In this document: one piece after another, positions 1-8,294 of the stretch
How the letters are laid out: every line of letters starts with the position of its first letter
How positions within the stretch are numbered: position 1 is the stretch's first letter
Assembly (NCBI GenBank): GCA_902475375.1
Contig: CABRZC010000008.1
Coordinates: 1-36,280, forward strand
Length of the DNA: 36,280 bases
Direction: 5' to 3'
Origin: an uncultured Collinsella sp.
GTDB lineage: Bacteria; Actinomycetota; Coriobacteriia; Coriobacteriales; Coriobacteriaceae
Program-made: the position numbers and the translations under genes
Notes under the pieces: generated by a model
Databases searched by the model: none
The model's input: only the letters and a program-made list of their open reading frames with translations
Told to the model about the DNA's origin: nothing

Positions 1-107
1 TGATGGGCTCCAGGCTTTGGCGTGCCAAAGTCCTGAAGAGATTCGCTTGTCTCAAAGGGCTGGGGCAGGGGAAGCGTGTATTGCCGAAGGGCGAACTCAT
101 TACTCAT
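1..107 (-). CDS. Hypothetical protein, 5' part only (runs off the window)
   Basis: On the minus strand an ATG at 107 opens a frame that stays open to the window edge, about 35 codons beginning MSNEFALRQYTLPLPQPFET. The ATG lies inside the end of the upstream pyrophosphohydrolase gene (the string ATGAGTAA holds both this start and that stop), a classic sign of translational coupling. An AAAGGCGG ribosome site lies about 6 nt upstream. The visible part is polar and proline-rich with no recognisable domain, so no function can be given. The overlap suggests it is the next gene of the same operon; the short visible length keeps confidence moderate. Confidence 0.5.
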   Translation of the reverse strand, partial: MSNEFALRQYTLPLPQPFETSESLQDFGTPKPGAH

Positions 108-456
108 GATGGTCCGCCTTTCTGTATCCATTAGATGATGCGTCGACAGGGTAGCGCTCGCCATTGCGCTTGAGCTTGGACGAAAGCGCCGCTGGCAGGT
201 CGATTTCATTTAAATCTGCGAAACGCAGAAGGAAAAGGAGCGTGTCGGCGACTTCGTCTTCGATGGCTTGGCGTTGCTCGGTGTCTTCGAACATTTCTGC
301 AATGCGCTCGTCGCTCATAAAACGAAAGAGCTGAAGGAGCTCGGAGGACTCAGTTGCCATGCCGATGGCGAGCTCTTTTGGCGTGTGATACTTGCGCCAG
401 TCGCGTGCATCACAAAAGTCCCTGACTTGTTCCGTCATGGCATCGAGCCTATCCAT
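100..456 (-). CDS. MazG-like nucleotide pyrophosphohydrolase
   Basis: A 118-aa all-alpha NTP pyrophosphohydrolase of the MazG / dCTP-pyrophosphatase (RS21-C6-like) type. Such enzymes hydrolyse non-canonical or surplus (d)NTPs to NMP and pyrophosphate in the cytoplasm. The metal-binding pattern is visible: an early acidic cluster (ESSELLQLF) and a later EDEVADTLLFLLRFAD stretch, giving the ExxE and ExxxD acidic helices of the family. Length fits the short single-domain branch. A TTG three codons upstream (465) is possible, but GGGAGGT sits 9 nt before the ATG at 456, so that start was chosen. The stop overlaps the start of the next gene, implying an operon. Substrate specificity cannot be read from sequence. 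Confidence 0.82.
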   Translation of the reverse strand: MDRLDAMTEQVRDFCDARDWRKYHTPKELAIGMATESSELLQLFRFMSDERIAEMFEDTEQRQAIEDEVADTLLFLLRFADLNEIDLPAALSSKLKRNGERYPVDASSNGYRKADHHE

Positions 457-570
457 CGTCCGCAACCTCCCTGATGTTCATTGTTTTATTATGGCGGTAT
501 CTGGGATTTATTGCACCTCATTTGGGGCATGCGGTTTGTTCGGTCGCGATTGCCGGTAGGGGGTTTCACC

Positions 571-792
571 ATGAAAATCGAAGTTGATGTAGACCAACTG
601 CGCGAGAGTCTGCTCGACCGCGCGGGGAGTGCGGCAGGCGTGGGTTTTCCGGCCGCCATGCTCGACGTGATGGATATCGAGGACGAGTCACCCCAAGATC
701 TCCTAGCCCGAGCCGAACGCGAAGGCCTCGACCTCCGCGACTTTGCCGTCAAAGACGATGATGATGACTGCGGCGCAGACGAGGACTGGTAG
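571..792 (+). CDS. Small acidic hypothetical protein (73 aa)
   Basis: The ATG at 571 is preceded by a TAGGGGG ribosome site about 8 nt upstream. The frame could extend to 481, but that extra part has no ribosome site and an unlikely composition. The product is strongly acidic, begins MKIEVDVDQLRESLLDRAGS, and ends in an Asp-rich tail (DDDDDCGADEDW). It has two helical-looking segments and no signal peptide or membrane segment. No family is recognised. The divergent neighbour encodes a pyrophosphohydrolase and the downstream gene is convergent, so it looks monocistronic, ending at the family F hairpin. Regular codon use and a real ribosome site argue that it is a gene. Confidence 0.55.
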   Translation: MKIEVDVDQLRESLLDRAGSAAGVGFPAAMLDVMDIEDESPQDLLARAEREGLDLRDFAVKDDDDDCGADEDW

Positions 793-811
793 CCGCGATT
801 GAACTTCAACC

Positions 812-908
812 CCATCCCCCTCAATAAGTTGCGGTGAAATAGGGACTGAAATGGCTGTTCAGAGGCCTATCCAGTCCTTATTTCATCGCAACTTATGGGT
901 GGGGATGG
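812..908. repeat. Family F palindromic element, copy 1
   Basis: The gap between the 73-aa gene and the antiporter gene is almost filled by one long imperfect hairpin. Inner arms of 25 nt (824-848 and 872-896) match at 23 positions. Outer arms CCATCCCC (812-819) and GGGGATGG (901-908) extend it. The left arm contains AGTTGCGGTGAAATAG. A second copy with the same motif lies at 24556-24622. It lies between convergent genes and may act as a bidirectional terminator, but lacks a good T-tract. Confidence 0.75.
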
Positions 909-2510
909 CTACGACGCCAGCGTGGCGATGACGGCTTCGTCGCCGGCGTATATGAGGGTGTTGCCGTCGGGGATGATCGTTTGACCGTCGCGCTTGAGCA
1001 TCACGACGATAAACGGGTGCTTGCCTTGCGGCACATCGCGCAGGCGCCGTCCTGCCAGGCGACCGTGGGGCGTCACGGTGACCTCGCGCAGCGTAACCTC
1101 GGCACGTTCTTCAAACGTTGGAGCGGCCATCACCAACAGGTCGCCTTCTTCAATTACGGTATCACCGTTGGGCAGCACGGGGTGTGCGCCGTCACGCAGC
1201 ACCAGGACCACGAGCATGTCGGTGACGCTGCCGATGTCCGCGAGCGAGCGTCCGGCAAACGGATGGCCCGCACCTACCTTGAGCTTAACGAACGACATGC
1301 CGTCCTCATCGCGGTAATCGTTAAAGGTGCGGCGCACATCGCCGGCGGCATCGATCATGTTGAGCTTTTTCGCCACCGCCGGCAGCAGCGATCCCTGCAC
1401 CACAATGCTCGACACGGCAATTACAAACACCAGGTCAAACAGGTCGTGACCGCCGGGAACACCGGCCACCACAGCAAAGAGGCTAAACACGACCGAAGCT
1501 GCACCGCGTAGACCCGCCCAGCTTACGAGCGCGACCTGGCGAGGGTTCGTCTTAAAGGGCGCCAACAACATGCCGACGGCGATGGGGCGGCTCACAAAGA
1601 GCATAAACGCCATGAGTGCCAGGCCTGGTAGCAGCATTTGCGGCAGGCGGGCGGGTGTGACAAGCAGGCCCAGCAAGAAGAAGATGGTCATCTCGGCCAT
1701 CTCGGTAAGGGTGTCAAAAAAGTGCGCCATCTCGACCTTGCCGGTGATGTCGCTCGCACCCAGCACGATGCCCGCTAGGTATACAGCCAAAAAGCCGTTG
1801 CCGCCCAGGTAGCTCGGCAGCGCGTAGGCGACGATCGCCACGGCGAACAAAAAGATAGTCTGCGCGCCCTCGGCCGTTGCGTGTGCGCGTTCAATCAGGC
1901 GGCTGGATGTCCAGCCGATGACAAGGCCCAGCCCCACGCCCAGGATGATCTGCTTGGCCAGCAGTACAGGAATGTCGATATTGCCGCCCGCCGCAAGGGT
2001 CGCGAGCACCGCGGTGAGCATGTAGGCGACGGGGTCGTTGGAGCCCGATTCGACCTCGAGCAGAGAGTCGGTGCCGCTCCTCAGCGACAGGTTGTGCTCG
2101 CGCAGCACGCTAAAGACGCTCGCCGCATCGGTCGATGCCACGACCGAGCCTAGCAGCAGGCCGCCGATCCAGTCGAAGCCCAGCGCGAAGTGCGCAAAGG
2201 CGCCCGTGATGCCGGCGGTGGCGACAACGCCGAGTGTGCTCAGCAGCACCGCCGGCGCGGTGACGGGCTTGGCGCGGTCGATATTGGTGTTAAAGCCGCC
2301 GTAGAACATGATGAACAGCAGTGCCGTACTGCAGACGGTTTCGGTGAGCGCATAGTCGCTAAAGTCGATGTGCGCCGGACCGTTGACGCCCAGCAGCATG
2401 CCGAGTGCGATAAAGATGAGCAGGGTGGGGAAGGGGAGCTTTTTTCCGACAGGTTTGATGGTCAGGCACAGAATAATGACGAGGCCGATAAAGAGAAGTA
2501 TCTTGTTCAT
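909..2510 (-). CDS. CPA1-family cation/proton antiporter with two TrkA-C domains (NhaP2/CvrA-like)
   Basis: A 533-aa inner-membrane K+(Na+)/H+ antiporter. Residues 1-385 form about 12-13 hydrophobic segments. Family signatures are present: ASTDAASVF (125-133), ESGSNDP (154-160) with the ion-binding Asn-Asp, and WAGLRGAASVVFS (331-343). The cytoplasmic tail (about 403-533) holds two RCK_C/TrkA-C-type ligand-binding modules, as in NhaP2/CvrA. This architecture is known for K+/H+ exchange controlled by a cytosolic ligand, protecting against high K+ or pH stress. The start at 2510 was preferred over upstream alternatives because it begins directly with the first membrane helix (MNKILLFIGLVIILCL); AGGAG lies 12 nt before it, rather far. 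Monocistronic. Ion preference is inferred from architecture only. Confidence 0.88.
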   Translation of the reverse strand: MNKILLFIGLVIILCLTIKPVGKKLPFPTLLIFIALGMLLGVNGPAHIDFSDYALTETVCSTALLFIMFYGGFNTNIDRAKPVTAPAVLLSTLGVVATAGITGAFAHFALGFDWIGGLLLGSVVASTDAASVFSVLREHNLSLRSGTDSLLEVESGSNDPVAYMLTAVLATLAAGGNIDIPVLLAKQIILGVGLGLVIGWTSSRLIERAHATAEGAQTIFLFAVAIVAYALPSYLGGNGFLAVYLAGIVLGASDITGKVEMAHFFDTLTEMAEMTIFFLLGLLVTPARLPQMLLPGLALMAFMLFVSRPIAVGMLLAPFKTNPRQVALVSWAGLRGAASVVFSLFAVVAGVPGGHDLFDLVFVIAVSSIVVQGSLLPAVAKKLNMIDAAGDVRRTFNDYRDEDGMSFVKLKVGAGHPFAGRSLADIGSVTDMLVVLVLRDGAHPVLPNGDTVIEEGDLLVMAAPTFEERAEVTLREVTVTPHGRLAGRRLRDVPQGKHPFIVVMLKRDGQTIIPDGNTLIYAGDEAVIATLAS

Positions 2511-2727
2511 AGGGAGTGTCCGCTCCTGGGTGGTTGGCGTGGCACGGTCAGTTGTCTGCGGTAATTTGTACCCAAAGATGGTGGGTTTATGGGGTTGGGC
2601 CGTGTGTGTTCGCATTATCGACACGAGGCCGGGGCGGGGGGTGGTGCTGGGTGGAGCGTTGATGATGGTGGCGCGGTATTTCCGGAGCGTGCGGGCGGCC
2701 GCTTGTGGCCGTTGGCTGTGGTGGCAC

Positions 2728-2756
2728 TTTCCACCGTTATTGCAACGGAGTACAAT
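2728..2756 (+). promoter_or_regulatory. Predicted sigma-70 promoter for the phosphoesterase gene
   Basis: TTTCCA (2728-2733) and TACAAT (2751-2756) are separated by 17 bp, and the next gene on this strand starts about 75 nt downstream. The -10 box is a 5/6 match to consensus and the -35 box 4/6. It lies in the divergent gap between the antiporter and phosphoesterase genes. Confidence 0.5.
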
Positions 2757-2831
2757 GGGTAACGTTTAAGTTCAACTTGAAGTTTTAGTCGTGGCATCGG
2801 GCTTCGGCCGTAATGCAGGGAAAGGCGTTCC

Positions 2832-3671
2832 ATGGCGATCTATGTGACATCTGATGCTCACGGGCACGTGCGCGCACTGGACGAGGCCCTTTCCAAGATC
2901 TCGCTGACGTCCGACGACACGCTATATGTGCTGGGCGACATGATCGACCGCGGTCCCGATCCGGTCGGTGTCATCAACTTGGTGCGGTCGCTGCCCAACT
3001 CTCGCGTGCTTAAGGGCAACCACGAGCAGATTATGCTCGACGCGATCATTGGCCAGGACCCGCTCGATGCCGAGACCTGGGATATCAACGGCGGTTGGAC
3101 CACGCGCCAGCAGCTCAACGAAATGGAGTTTGAGGCATACGAGGAGCTAGTACGTTGGGCTGCTGCCCTGCCGCTCTATGCGGTGACAGAGACTGTCGAG
3201 CGGCCGTACCTGCTGGTGCACGCCGGTATTCAGACCGAGGCGGCGCGCGCGTTTTTGCTTGAGCATGGCGTCGATTGCGGCGACGGCAGGGGAGCGGTCG
3301 ATGCCGATCGCGAGCTGCTGCAGCAAATGCTCGCCGTGCAGTCGTCCGATGACTTGCTCTGGATTCGCCATGGCTATTGGGATGCCCCGACGGGGCTGCT
3401 TTCTGCCGAGGGCAAGGGTCCGGTCGTGGTGAGCGGCCACACGCCCACGGTGTCGCTGGGGCGCTATTGCGAGGTTGGCGGCCTGGCAGGGCTCGATGAG
3501 GAGTCGGGCCGCGGGCAAATGGTGCGCTTGGGTGGCGAGGATACCGCCGGTGTGCCCGATCGCATCGATATCGACTGCGCGGCGGCCACCGGTTCCGAGT
3601 TCGGCCGCGTCGGGATCCTGCGTCTGGATGACGGGGCGGAGTTTTATGCGAACATCAACCCGGGCGAATAA
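2832..3671 (+). CDS. PPP-type metallophosphoesterase (PrpA/ApaH-like)
   Basis: A 279-aa cytoplasmic calcineurin-like phosphoesterase. The dinuclear metal-site motifs occur in order: DAHG (8-11, D8 and H10), GDMIDRG (35-41), GNHE (62-65), LLVHAG (H130) and GHTPT (H203). Their order and spacing match bacterial serine/threonine protein phosphatases (PrpA/PrpB) and diadenosine tetraphosphatases. The first motif is D-x-H-G, as expected. Phosphoprotein and Ap4A substrates cannot be told apart from sequence. An AGG lies 7 nt before the ATG at 2832, and a candidate promoter lies about 75 nt upstream. No downstream gene on this strand, so it is probably monocistronic. Confidence 0.85.
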   Translation: MAIYVTSDAHGHVRALDEALSKISLTSDDTLYVLGDMIDRGPDPVGVINLVRSLPNSRVLKGNHEQIMLDAIIGQDPLDAETWDINGGWTTRQQLNEMEFEAYEELVRWAAALPLYAVTETVERPYLLVHAGIQTEAARAFLLEHGVDCGDGRGAVDADRELLQQMLAVQSSDDLLWIRHGYWDAPTGLLSAEGKGPVVVSGHTPTVSLGRYCEVGGLAGLDEESGRGQMVRLGGEDTAGVPDRIDIDCAAATGSEFGRVGILRLDDGAEFYANINPGE

Positions 3672-3691
3672 TCGCTGCAAAGGGTAGCTAA

Positions 3692-3770
3692 TTTGGGACG
3701 GGGCCTTTTTGACTACTTTTGCCCTTCTGCCCGCTAATTGATTTTTCTGGGACGGGGATTAAATAATCAT
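3692..3770. repeat. Family B composite repeat, copy 1 (both modules in direct orientation)
   Basis: Two modules share a GGGACGGGG box. Module M1 (3692-3720) is TTTGGGACGGGGCC followed by TTTTTGACTACTTTT. Module M2 (3739-3770) is TTGATTTTTCTGGGACGGGG followed by ATTAAATAATCAT. The two boxes (3695-3703 and 3749-3757) are in the same orientation. Both modules recur at 13884-13966 with M1 flipped. With element E1 this fills most of the 318-bp gap at 3672-3989, which otherwise holds nothing recognisable. Confidence 0.7.
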
Positions 3771-3785
3771 TTGGCCGCCCGCTGG

Positions 3786-3908
3786 CTAAGTGAGTAGACT
3801 TTTTTGGAAATGCCGAGCACTCAACATATTTGCCTCAATAAAACCGCAGGTCACAGACTTGTGCTTTGTCGGTGTGATCGGGGATTCGGTAAAAGTCTAC
3901 TCACTTAG
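3786..3908. repeat. Family E element E1 (123 bp, paired arms and conserved core)
   Basis: Terminal arms CTAAGTGAGTAGACTTTT (3786-3803) and its exact complement (3891-3908) form an 18-bp perfect stem. Weaker pairing continues inward, with CGAGCAC facing a GTGATCG-type strand. The core AAAACCGCAGGT (3840-3851), followed by CACAGACTTGTGCTTT, starts 54 nt from the arm tip. The same core at the same distance occurs in two elements near 24 kb whose arms differ in sequence. There is no coding potential. It lies between the 3' ends of convergent genes. Confidence 0.75.
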
Positions 3909-3989
3909 TTTTGCGTGATGCATATTGTCCGCAACGAGACCCCGGCCGGGGTGATTCCATCGCAAATTCCGGTGACCGGGGGCAGCTAA

Positions 3990-5570
3990 TTAGGCGCCGT
4001 ACGGGTTGCGGGCTCGTTCTATGCGCTGGCGGATGTGGGCGTATTCGACAATCAACAGCACCAGCAGTAGGGCCATGATAGCCAGGTAGCTTACGACGGC
4101 ACCCATCAGGCCAAGCAGGTTGATCAGGATCACCGGGAGCACTACGCTCACGGCAAAGCAGATCAGGTAGATCTTGGTGACGTCTCCAGCGTGGCGCAGC
4201 ACCGTGATGATGGCATAGATAAAGTCGATGGCCGCGGTTACACCGCCGGCGACGACCATCAGCAGTGCCAGCGTGCGGTAGCGCTCAAAGTTGAGGCCGT
4301 ACATAAAGCTCATGAGGGGAATGCCGGGACCGGCCATAAATGCGGCGCACACGCCGGTGATGGCCACGATTAGTGCCATAACGGCAATAATAATCAAGTC
4401 AAAACGGCGGCGTTTGCGCGGGTTCGCCCAAATGCTCGACAGACGCAGGAGCTGCGGTTTATAGACAAATCCGATGCTCAGCAAAATAGCCTGCGCTGGA
4501 AAGAACAGGGCATTAAAGTACAGCTGGTATTTGTAGGCCAGCGTGCCTTCCATCACAAACTTGGGCATGCTCTCGATAAGGTTGAACAGGAACAGTGCGC
4601 CAAAGAGCGGGGCGCACTGGACAAACAGGTGGCCGACCTCGCGCAGACTCACATGGCGCGATTTTTCGGTCTCGAGCAGAGCGAGCGGCGCGGTGACCAG
4701 CATGAGCGAGGCGATGGAGGTGACACCCATGGCCATCGCCGCGATGGGCATGCTGCGCGTAAGGAACAGCGCCACGCTAAAGACCGCGATGACGCCGACG
4801 GAGCGTAGCGTTAGGCTCATGCCGGCCAGGTAGAGTTTATCGGCCTGCTGCAGGCGGCCCTCGTATACGTCGGCGACGCCGTCGACCACCTTATAGAGGT
4901 AGACGCCCAGGCCGATCGTCGCCATGTGCGCGTCGTAGCCGCGGGCGCTGCTGTATGCAAGGCCGCAGGCCAGCGCGATCGCTCCGCAAAGCCAGCGATT
5001 GAGCTGGTAGGAGGCAAAGGACGTCTTCTCGTCGATATCCGAGACCTGGAAATTGCGCACGCCGTAGTTGCACGCGATCATGATGAGCGTGCCGGTGACA
5101 AAGGCGATGGAGAACTTGCCGGCTTCCTCGGCGCCCACAAGCTGCGTGGACACGATGGTGAGCAGCGGAAACGCCATGCCCCATACGGCGGTGCCGAGGG
5201 TGTTCCAAAGATAGTCGCGACTGGTGGCGTGCTCTTCGTATTCGGCTTCCTGCGTGGAGAAACCGCCGCCGTAGACAGCGCCGAGCAGGCGGTTCCACCA
5301 GGCGTTGACCATGCGGTGGATGGGGCCGGGCTCGCGATCGCGCTCGCGCCGGCGACGTGTGGCCTGGCCGCTGTCGGGGCCGCCGGCGTTGCGCTGACTC
5401 AACTCCTGGATACGTGCGAGCTCCTCGGCGGTATGCGATGCGGGGAACAAGCCGTTCTCGATGCGTCCACCTTGGGCCTTTGCGGTGCCGCCGCTCGCTG
5501 CGGCGGGGTCGGCGACGCCATTGCGGCGGGCGATGGCGCGGCGGATGCTATCGAGGGGCGTGATGCTCAA
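3990..5570 (-). CDS. Flippase-like polytopic membrane protein (oligosaccharide flippase superfamily)
   Basis: A 526-aa integral membrane protein with about 12 hydrophobic segments from residue 125 to the C-terminus, resembling Wzx-type lipid-linked oligosaccharide flippases (MOP superfamily). These move glycan intermediates across the cytoplasmic membrane. Residues 1-120 are a hydrophilic, Arg-rich cytoplasmic extension (RRRRERDRE near 90), unusual because most Wzx proteins begin almost directly with the first helix. The start is TTG at 5570: AAAGGA lies 6 nt upstream and no nearby ATG has a better site. No glycosyltransferase genes surround it, so it is not in a polysaccharide cluster. The WecA/TagO-like enzyme 6 kb away is the only other glycan-lipid gene in view. 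Substrate unknown. Confidence 0.72.
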   Translation of the reverse strand: MSITPLDSIRRAIARRNGVADPAAASGGTAKAQGGRIENGLFPASHTAEELARIQELSQRNAGGPDSGQATRRRRERDREPGPIHRMVNAWWNRLLGAVYGGGFSTQEAEYEEHATSRDYLWNTLGTAVWGMAFPLLTIVSTQLVGAEEAGKFSIAFVTGTLIMIACNYGVRNFQVSDIDEKTSFASYQLNRWLCGAIALACGLAYSSARGYDAHMATIGLGVYLYKVVDGVADVYEGRLQQADKLYLAGMSLTLRSVGVIAVFSVALFLTRSMPIAAMAMGVTSIASLMLVTAPLALLETEKSRHVSLREVGHLFVQCAPLFGALFLFNLIESMPKFVMEGTLAYKYQLYFNALFFPAQAILLSIGFVYKPQLLRLSSIWANPRKRRRFDLIIIAVMALIVAITGVCAAFMAGPGIPLMSFMYGLNFERYRTLALLMVVAGGVTAAIDFIYAIITVLRHAGDVTKIYLICFAVSVVLPVILINLLGLMGAVVSYLAIMALLLVLLIVEYAHIRQRIERARNPYGA

Positions 5571-5671
5571 GGCGGTTCCTTTCTATTGCTGCGTTCTAGT
5601 ATAGACGCGATGGTGTTCGCTCGTGTTTTTGAACGGATTGTTCAATAATTTCGGCGGCGCCATTCAGTAGT

Positions 5672-5755
5672 CGGCACTTAGGGACGCTCCTTGGCTGTTG
5701 CCTGTTCAAGAGTGTCCCCAACGACTAGTCGTTTAAGGACGTCCCCAATGACTAG
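5672..5755. repeat. Family D repeat cluster, copy 1
   Basis: The cluster holds CGGCACTTAGGGACGCTCCTT (5672-5692, related to two copies at 17.6 kb) and GACTAGTCGTTTAAGGACGTCCCC with its flank (5723-5755, matched at 24673-24705). GTCCCCAACGACTAG (5714-5728) and GTCCCCAATGACTAG (5741-5755) form an internal near-perfect direct repeat. It lies in the 324-bp divergent gap between the flippase and pckA genes (5571-5894). The rest of that gap holds only the pckA leader. Confidence 0.65.
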
Positions 5756-5837
5756 GCCGCTTGCCTGCGATTTTTGACCGTTGGGCGGGCGCTTCGCCGT
5801 TGCCGCAAAAACGTTTTTGCATATCGGGTACAACGGG

Positions 5838-5853
5838 CTTTACGTGAGTAAAG
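5838..5853. promoter_or_regulatory. Dyad upstream of pckA, candidate operator
   Basis: CTTTAC (5838-5843) and GTAAAG (5848-5853) are perfect 6-bp inverted arms around a 4-bp spacer, ending 41 bp before the pckA start. Size and place suit a repressor or activator site for a gluconeogenic gene, or a small hairpin in the leader. No regulator family can be named from it. Confidence 0.3.
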
Positions 5854-5894
5854 TGCGCGCCGCGTCCACGTGTCGCGTTTTTAAAGGAGGCCCC

Positions 5895-7565
5895 ATGCCT
5901 GGTGTTACCCCTGCAGAAGTTCTGTCCAACTTTGGTATTACGCTGGTCGAAGATCCCGCCGAGAATCAGCCCCGTCTGTTGGTCGATCTACCCGCCGCGG
6001 AGCTCGTCGAGCACGCCATCCGCCGCGAAGAAGGCCGCATGGCATCCAACGGCGCGCTGGTGATCGAGACGGGGGAGCGCACTGGTCGTTCCCCCAACGA
6101 CCGCTTTATCGCTGACACGCCCGACGTGCACGACAAGATCGCCTGGGGCGCCGTCAACCGCCCGCTGCCGCTCGAGAGCTACGAGACCATCAAGGCCGGC
6201 ATCGTCGACTATCTCAACGAGCGCGATGTGTTCGTCACCCGCGGCATGGCCGGCGCCGACCGCAACCACACGCGCCGACTGCTCGTCGCCTGCGAGCGTG
6301 CCAGCCAGGCACTCTTCATTAAGCAGATGCTCGCCCGCCCGCTCGCCCGCGAAATCGCGCGCACCGGCGAGCCGGACTTCTGCGTGCTCGCCGCGCCGGG
6401 CTACCAGTGCGATCCCGCCATCAAGGGCCTTAACTCCAGCGCCGCCGTGGTCATCAACTTCCAGGAGCGCGTGATTTTGGTCGCGGGTACCGGCTACTCC
6501 GGCGAGATCAAAAAGTCCATCTTCAGCGTCATGAATTACCTGCTGCCCGTCGAGGACGACGTGCTGCCCATGCATTGCTCGGCCAGCATGGATCCCGTCA
6601 CGCACGAGACCGCGGTGTTCTTTGGCCTGTCGGGCACCGGCAAGACCACGCTTTCGGCCAACCCCACGCGCCTTCTGATCGGCGATGACGAGCACGGCTG
6701 GTCCGACATGGGCATTTTCAACATCGAGGGCGGCTGCTACGCCAAGTGCGAGGGCTTGGATGCGTTCCATGAGCCCGAGATCTTCAACGCTGTCCGCTTT
6801 GGCGCCATCTGCGAAAACGTGGTGCTCGACGAGAGCCGCAAGCCCGACTACGACGACGTCTCGATCACGCACAACACGCGCGTGGCCTACCCTGTGGAGC
6901 ACATTCCCAACGCGTGGACCAAGGGCATGGGCACCACCCCGAGTGTCGTTCTGTTCCTGACCTGCGATGCCTTTGGCGTGCTGCCGCCCATCTCGCGCCT
7001 GACGGCCGACGCCGCCATGTATCACTTTGTGACGGGCTTTACGGCCAAGATCCCCGGCACCGAGGTTGGCGTTACCGAGCCCACGCCCACGTTCTCCTCG
7101 CTGTTCGGAGAGCCGTTTATGCCGCTCGACCCTATGGTCTACGCCAAGATGCTCGGCGAGCGCATCGCCGACGGTCGCACCCGCGTCTATCTGGTTAACA
7201 CCGGCTGGATCGGCGGCGGCTACGGCGTGGGCCATCGAATTGAGCTCGCCTACACGCGCGCCCTGGTCGCGCGGGCCCTCGACGGTACCATCGAGGACAG
7301 CGAGTTCTTGCACGACGATATCTTTAATGTCGACATTCCCACTACGTGTCATGGTGTGCCCGACGGCATCCTGGTGCCGCGCCAGTACTGGCAGAGCACC
7401 GCGCGCTATGACGAAGCCGCGCACAATCTGGCGGTGATGTTCGAGGAGAACTTCGAGAAGAAGTACTCGCACCTGCCCGAGTCCGTCAAAGCCGCCGGCC
7501 CGCACGCCCAGGTGTCCGCCGAGGCCCGTCATCGCGGCCGTGGGCTGCTGGGGCTCCGCCACTAG
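5895..7565 (+). CDS. pckA: Phosphoenolpyruvate carboxykinase (ATP)
   Basis: A 556-aa cytoplasmic enzyme, EC 4.1.1.49, interconverting oxaloacetate + ATP and PEP + CO2 + ADP. In gut anaerobes it often runs towards oxaloacetate, fixing CO2 for the succinate branch. Signatures are the substrate loop ERTGRSPNDRF (61-71), the kinase-1a P-loop GLSGTGKTT (244-252), the kinase-2 metal site IGDDEHGW (262-269), and the conserved NIEGGCYAKC following it. Length is slightly above the usual 530-540. The start at 5895 follows AAAGGAGG at 4-nt spacing; upstream in-frame codons to 5781 lack a ribosome site. It ends 15 nt before a family A terminator, so it is monocistronic. A dyad at 5838-5853 may regulate it. 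Confidence 0.96.
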   Translation: MPGVTPAEVLSNFGITLVEDPAENQPRLLVDLPAAELVEHAIRREEGRMASNGALVIETGERTGRSPNDRFIADTPDVHDKIAWGAVNRPLPLESYETIKAGIVDYLNERDVFVTRGMAGADRNHTRRLLVACERASQALFIKQMLARPLAREIARTGEPDFCVLAAPGYQCDPAIKGLNSSAAVVINFQERVILVAGTGYSGEIKKSIFSVMNYLLPVEDDVLPMHCSASMDPVTHETAVFFGLSGTGKTTLSANPTRLLIGDDEHGWSDMGIFNIEGGCYAKCEGLDAFHEPEIFNAVRFGAICENVVLDESRKPDYDDVSITHNTRVAYPVEHIPNAWTKGMGTTPSVVLFLTCDAFGVLPPISRLTADAAMYHFVTGFTAKIPGTEVGVTEPTPTFSSLFGEPFMPLDPMVYAKMLGERIADGRTRVYLVNTGWIGGGYGVGHRIELAYTRALVARALDGTIEDSEFLHDDIFNVDIPTTCHGVPDGILVPRQYWQSTARYDEAAHNLAVMFEENFEKKYSHLPESVKAAGPHAQVSAEARHRGRGLLGLRH

Positions 7566-7580
7566 CGTCGCCTCAGACTC

Positions 7581-7622
7581 AAAACCACCACAAAGGTGCC
7601 TGTCCCCTTTGTGGTGGTTTTT
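7581..7622. terminator. Family A hairpin terminator, copy 1 (after pckA)
   Basis: A 16-bp perfect stem AAAACCACCACAAAGG (7581-7596) / CCTTTGTGGTGGTTTT (7606-7621) has loop TGCCTGTCC and is followed by T residues. It is a good intrinsic terminator in both directions. Almost the same sequence, loop included, occurs at 9624, 20512 and 21229. Confidence 0.88.
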
Positions 7623-7725
7623 ATGTTGATGGGTTAACAATTGGGATATTTGGGTGTGGGGGTTCGGACATGCGGCTAAGATGTTTACCCGTTAGCATCG
7701 TGTAAGCGAAAGGCGGTCGTCTCCC

Positions 7726-8175
7726 ATGCAGCAGAACGACGAGACACGTTTTGAGGATTTTGTCGGACTGATTAGCGGGCTCTACAAGGAGATCCAGCGT
7801 ATCAAGACGTCCGAGGGCGCAAGGCTGGGCCTCAAGGGCTCCGACGTCATGTGCCTGTACTACCTGGAGCGCAGCAAGGACGGCATGACCGGCGCCGACC
7901 TGGCTCGTGTGGCCGGCGTGACGCGCGCTGCCGTTTCGCGCACGCTGGCGCACCTGGAGCAGGGCGGCTTTGTCGAGGTTGATGACTCGGGCGATGACGC
8001 CGTTAAGTATCGCGCCCCGGTTCGTCTGACCACGTTGGGCGGAGAGAGCATGAACGAGGCCGATCGCATTATTGGCGAGGTGCTCGACGCCACCGGTAAG
8101 GCCATGGGTGTGGAGCAGCGCGAGCAGATGTATGCATCGCTGCGCACGATTCTCGAGACCCTGCGCGAGCTGTAG
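7726..8175 (+). CDS. MarR-family transcriptional regulator
   Basis: A 149-aa winged-helix DNA-binding protein. The N-terminal helix (FEDFVGLISGLYKEIQRI) and C-terminal helices suit dimerisation. The central helix-turn-helix with wing is clear (GMTGADLARVAGVTRAAVSR, then LEQGGFVEVDDSGDDAVKYR). MarR dimers usually repress nearby genes and respond to small phenolic or oxidant ligands. No efflux or oxidative-stress gene is adjacent. The degV gene begins 119 bp downstream on the same strand and could be co-transcribed. AAAGGCGG lies about 10 nt before the ATG. The ligand and regulon are unknown. Confidence 0.88.
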   Translation: MQQNDETRFEDFVGLISGLYKEIQRIKTSEGARLGLKGSDVMCLYYLERSKDGMTGADLARVAGVTRAAVSRTLAHLEQGGFVEVDDSGDDAVKYRAPVRLTTLGGESMNEADRIIGEVLDATGKAMGVEQREQMYASLRTILETLREL

Positions 8176-8294
8176 GGCCGCCAAGGCATTTGCTTCCAAG
8201 TAACAACTGCATCGTCCCGTTTGGGCACGTATACCGTGCCGGGGCATTGCTGTCAAAATTCCCTGCGCGAGGTCCGCGCAAGAAAGGATTCGTT

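Noticed and set aside
988..2564. Several long plus-strand open frames opposite the antiporter gene
   Set aside because: They lack ribosome sites and protein-like composition and lie antisense to a clear transporter gene; high GC keeps such frames open.
5988..7640. A 550-codon minus-strand frame opposite pckA
   Set aside because: It is the antisense shadow of pckA; the plus-strand product has all PEP carboxykinase motifs.
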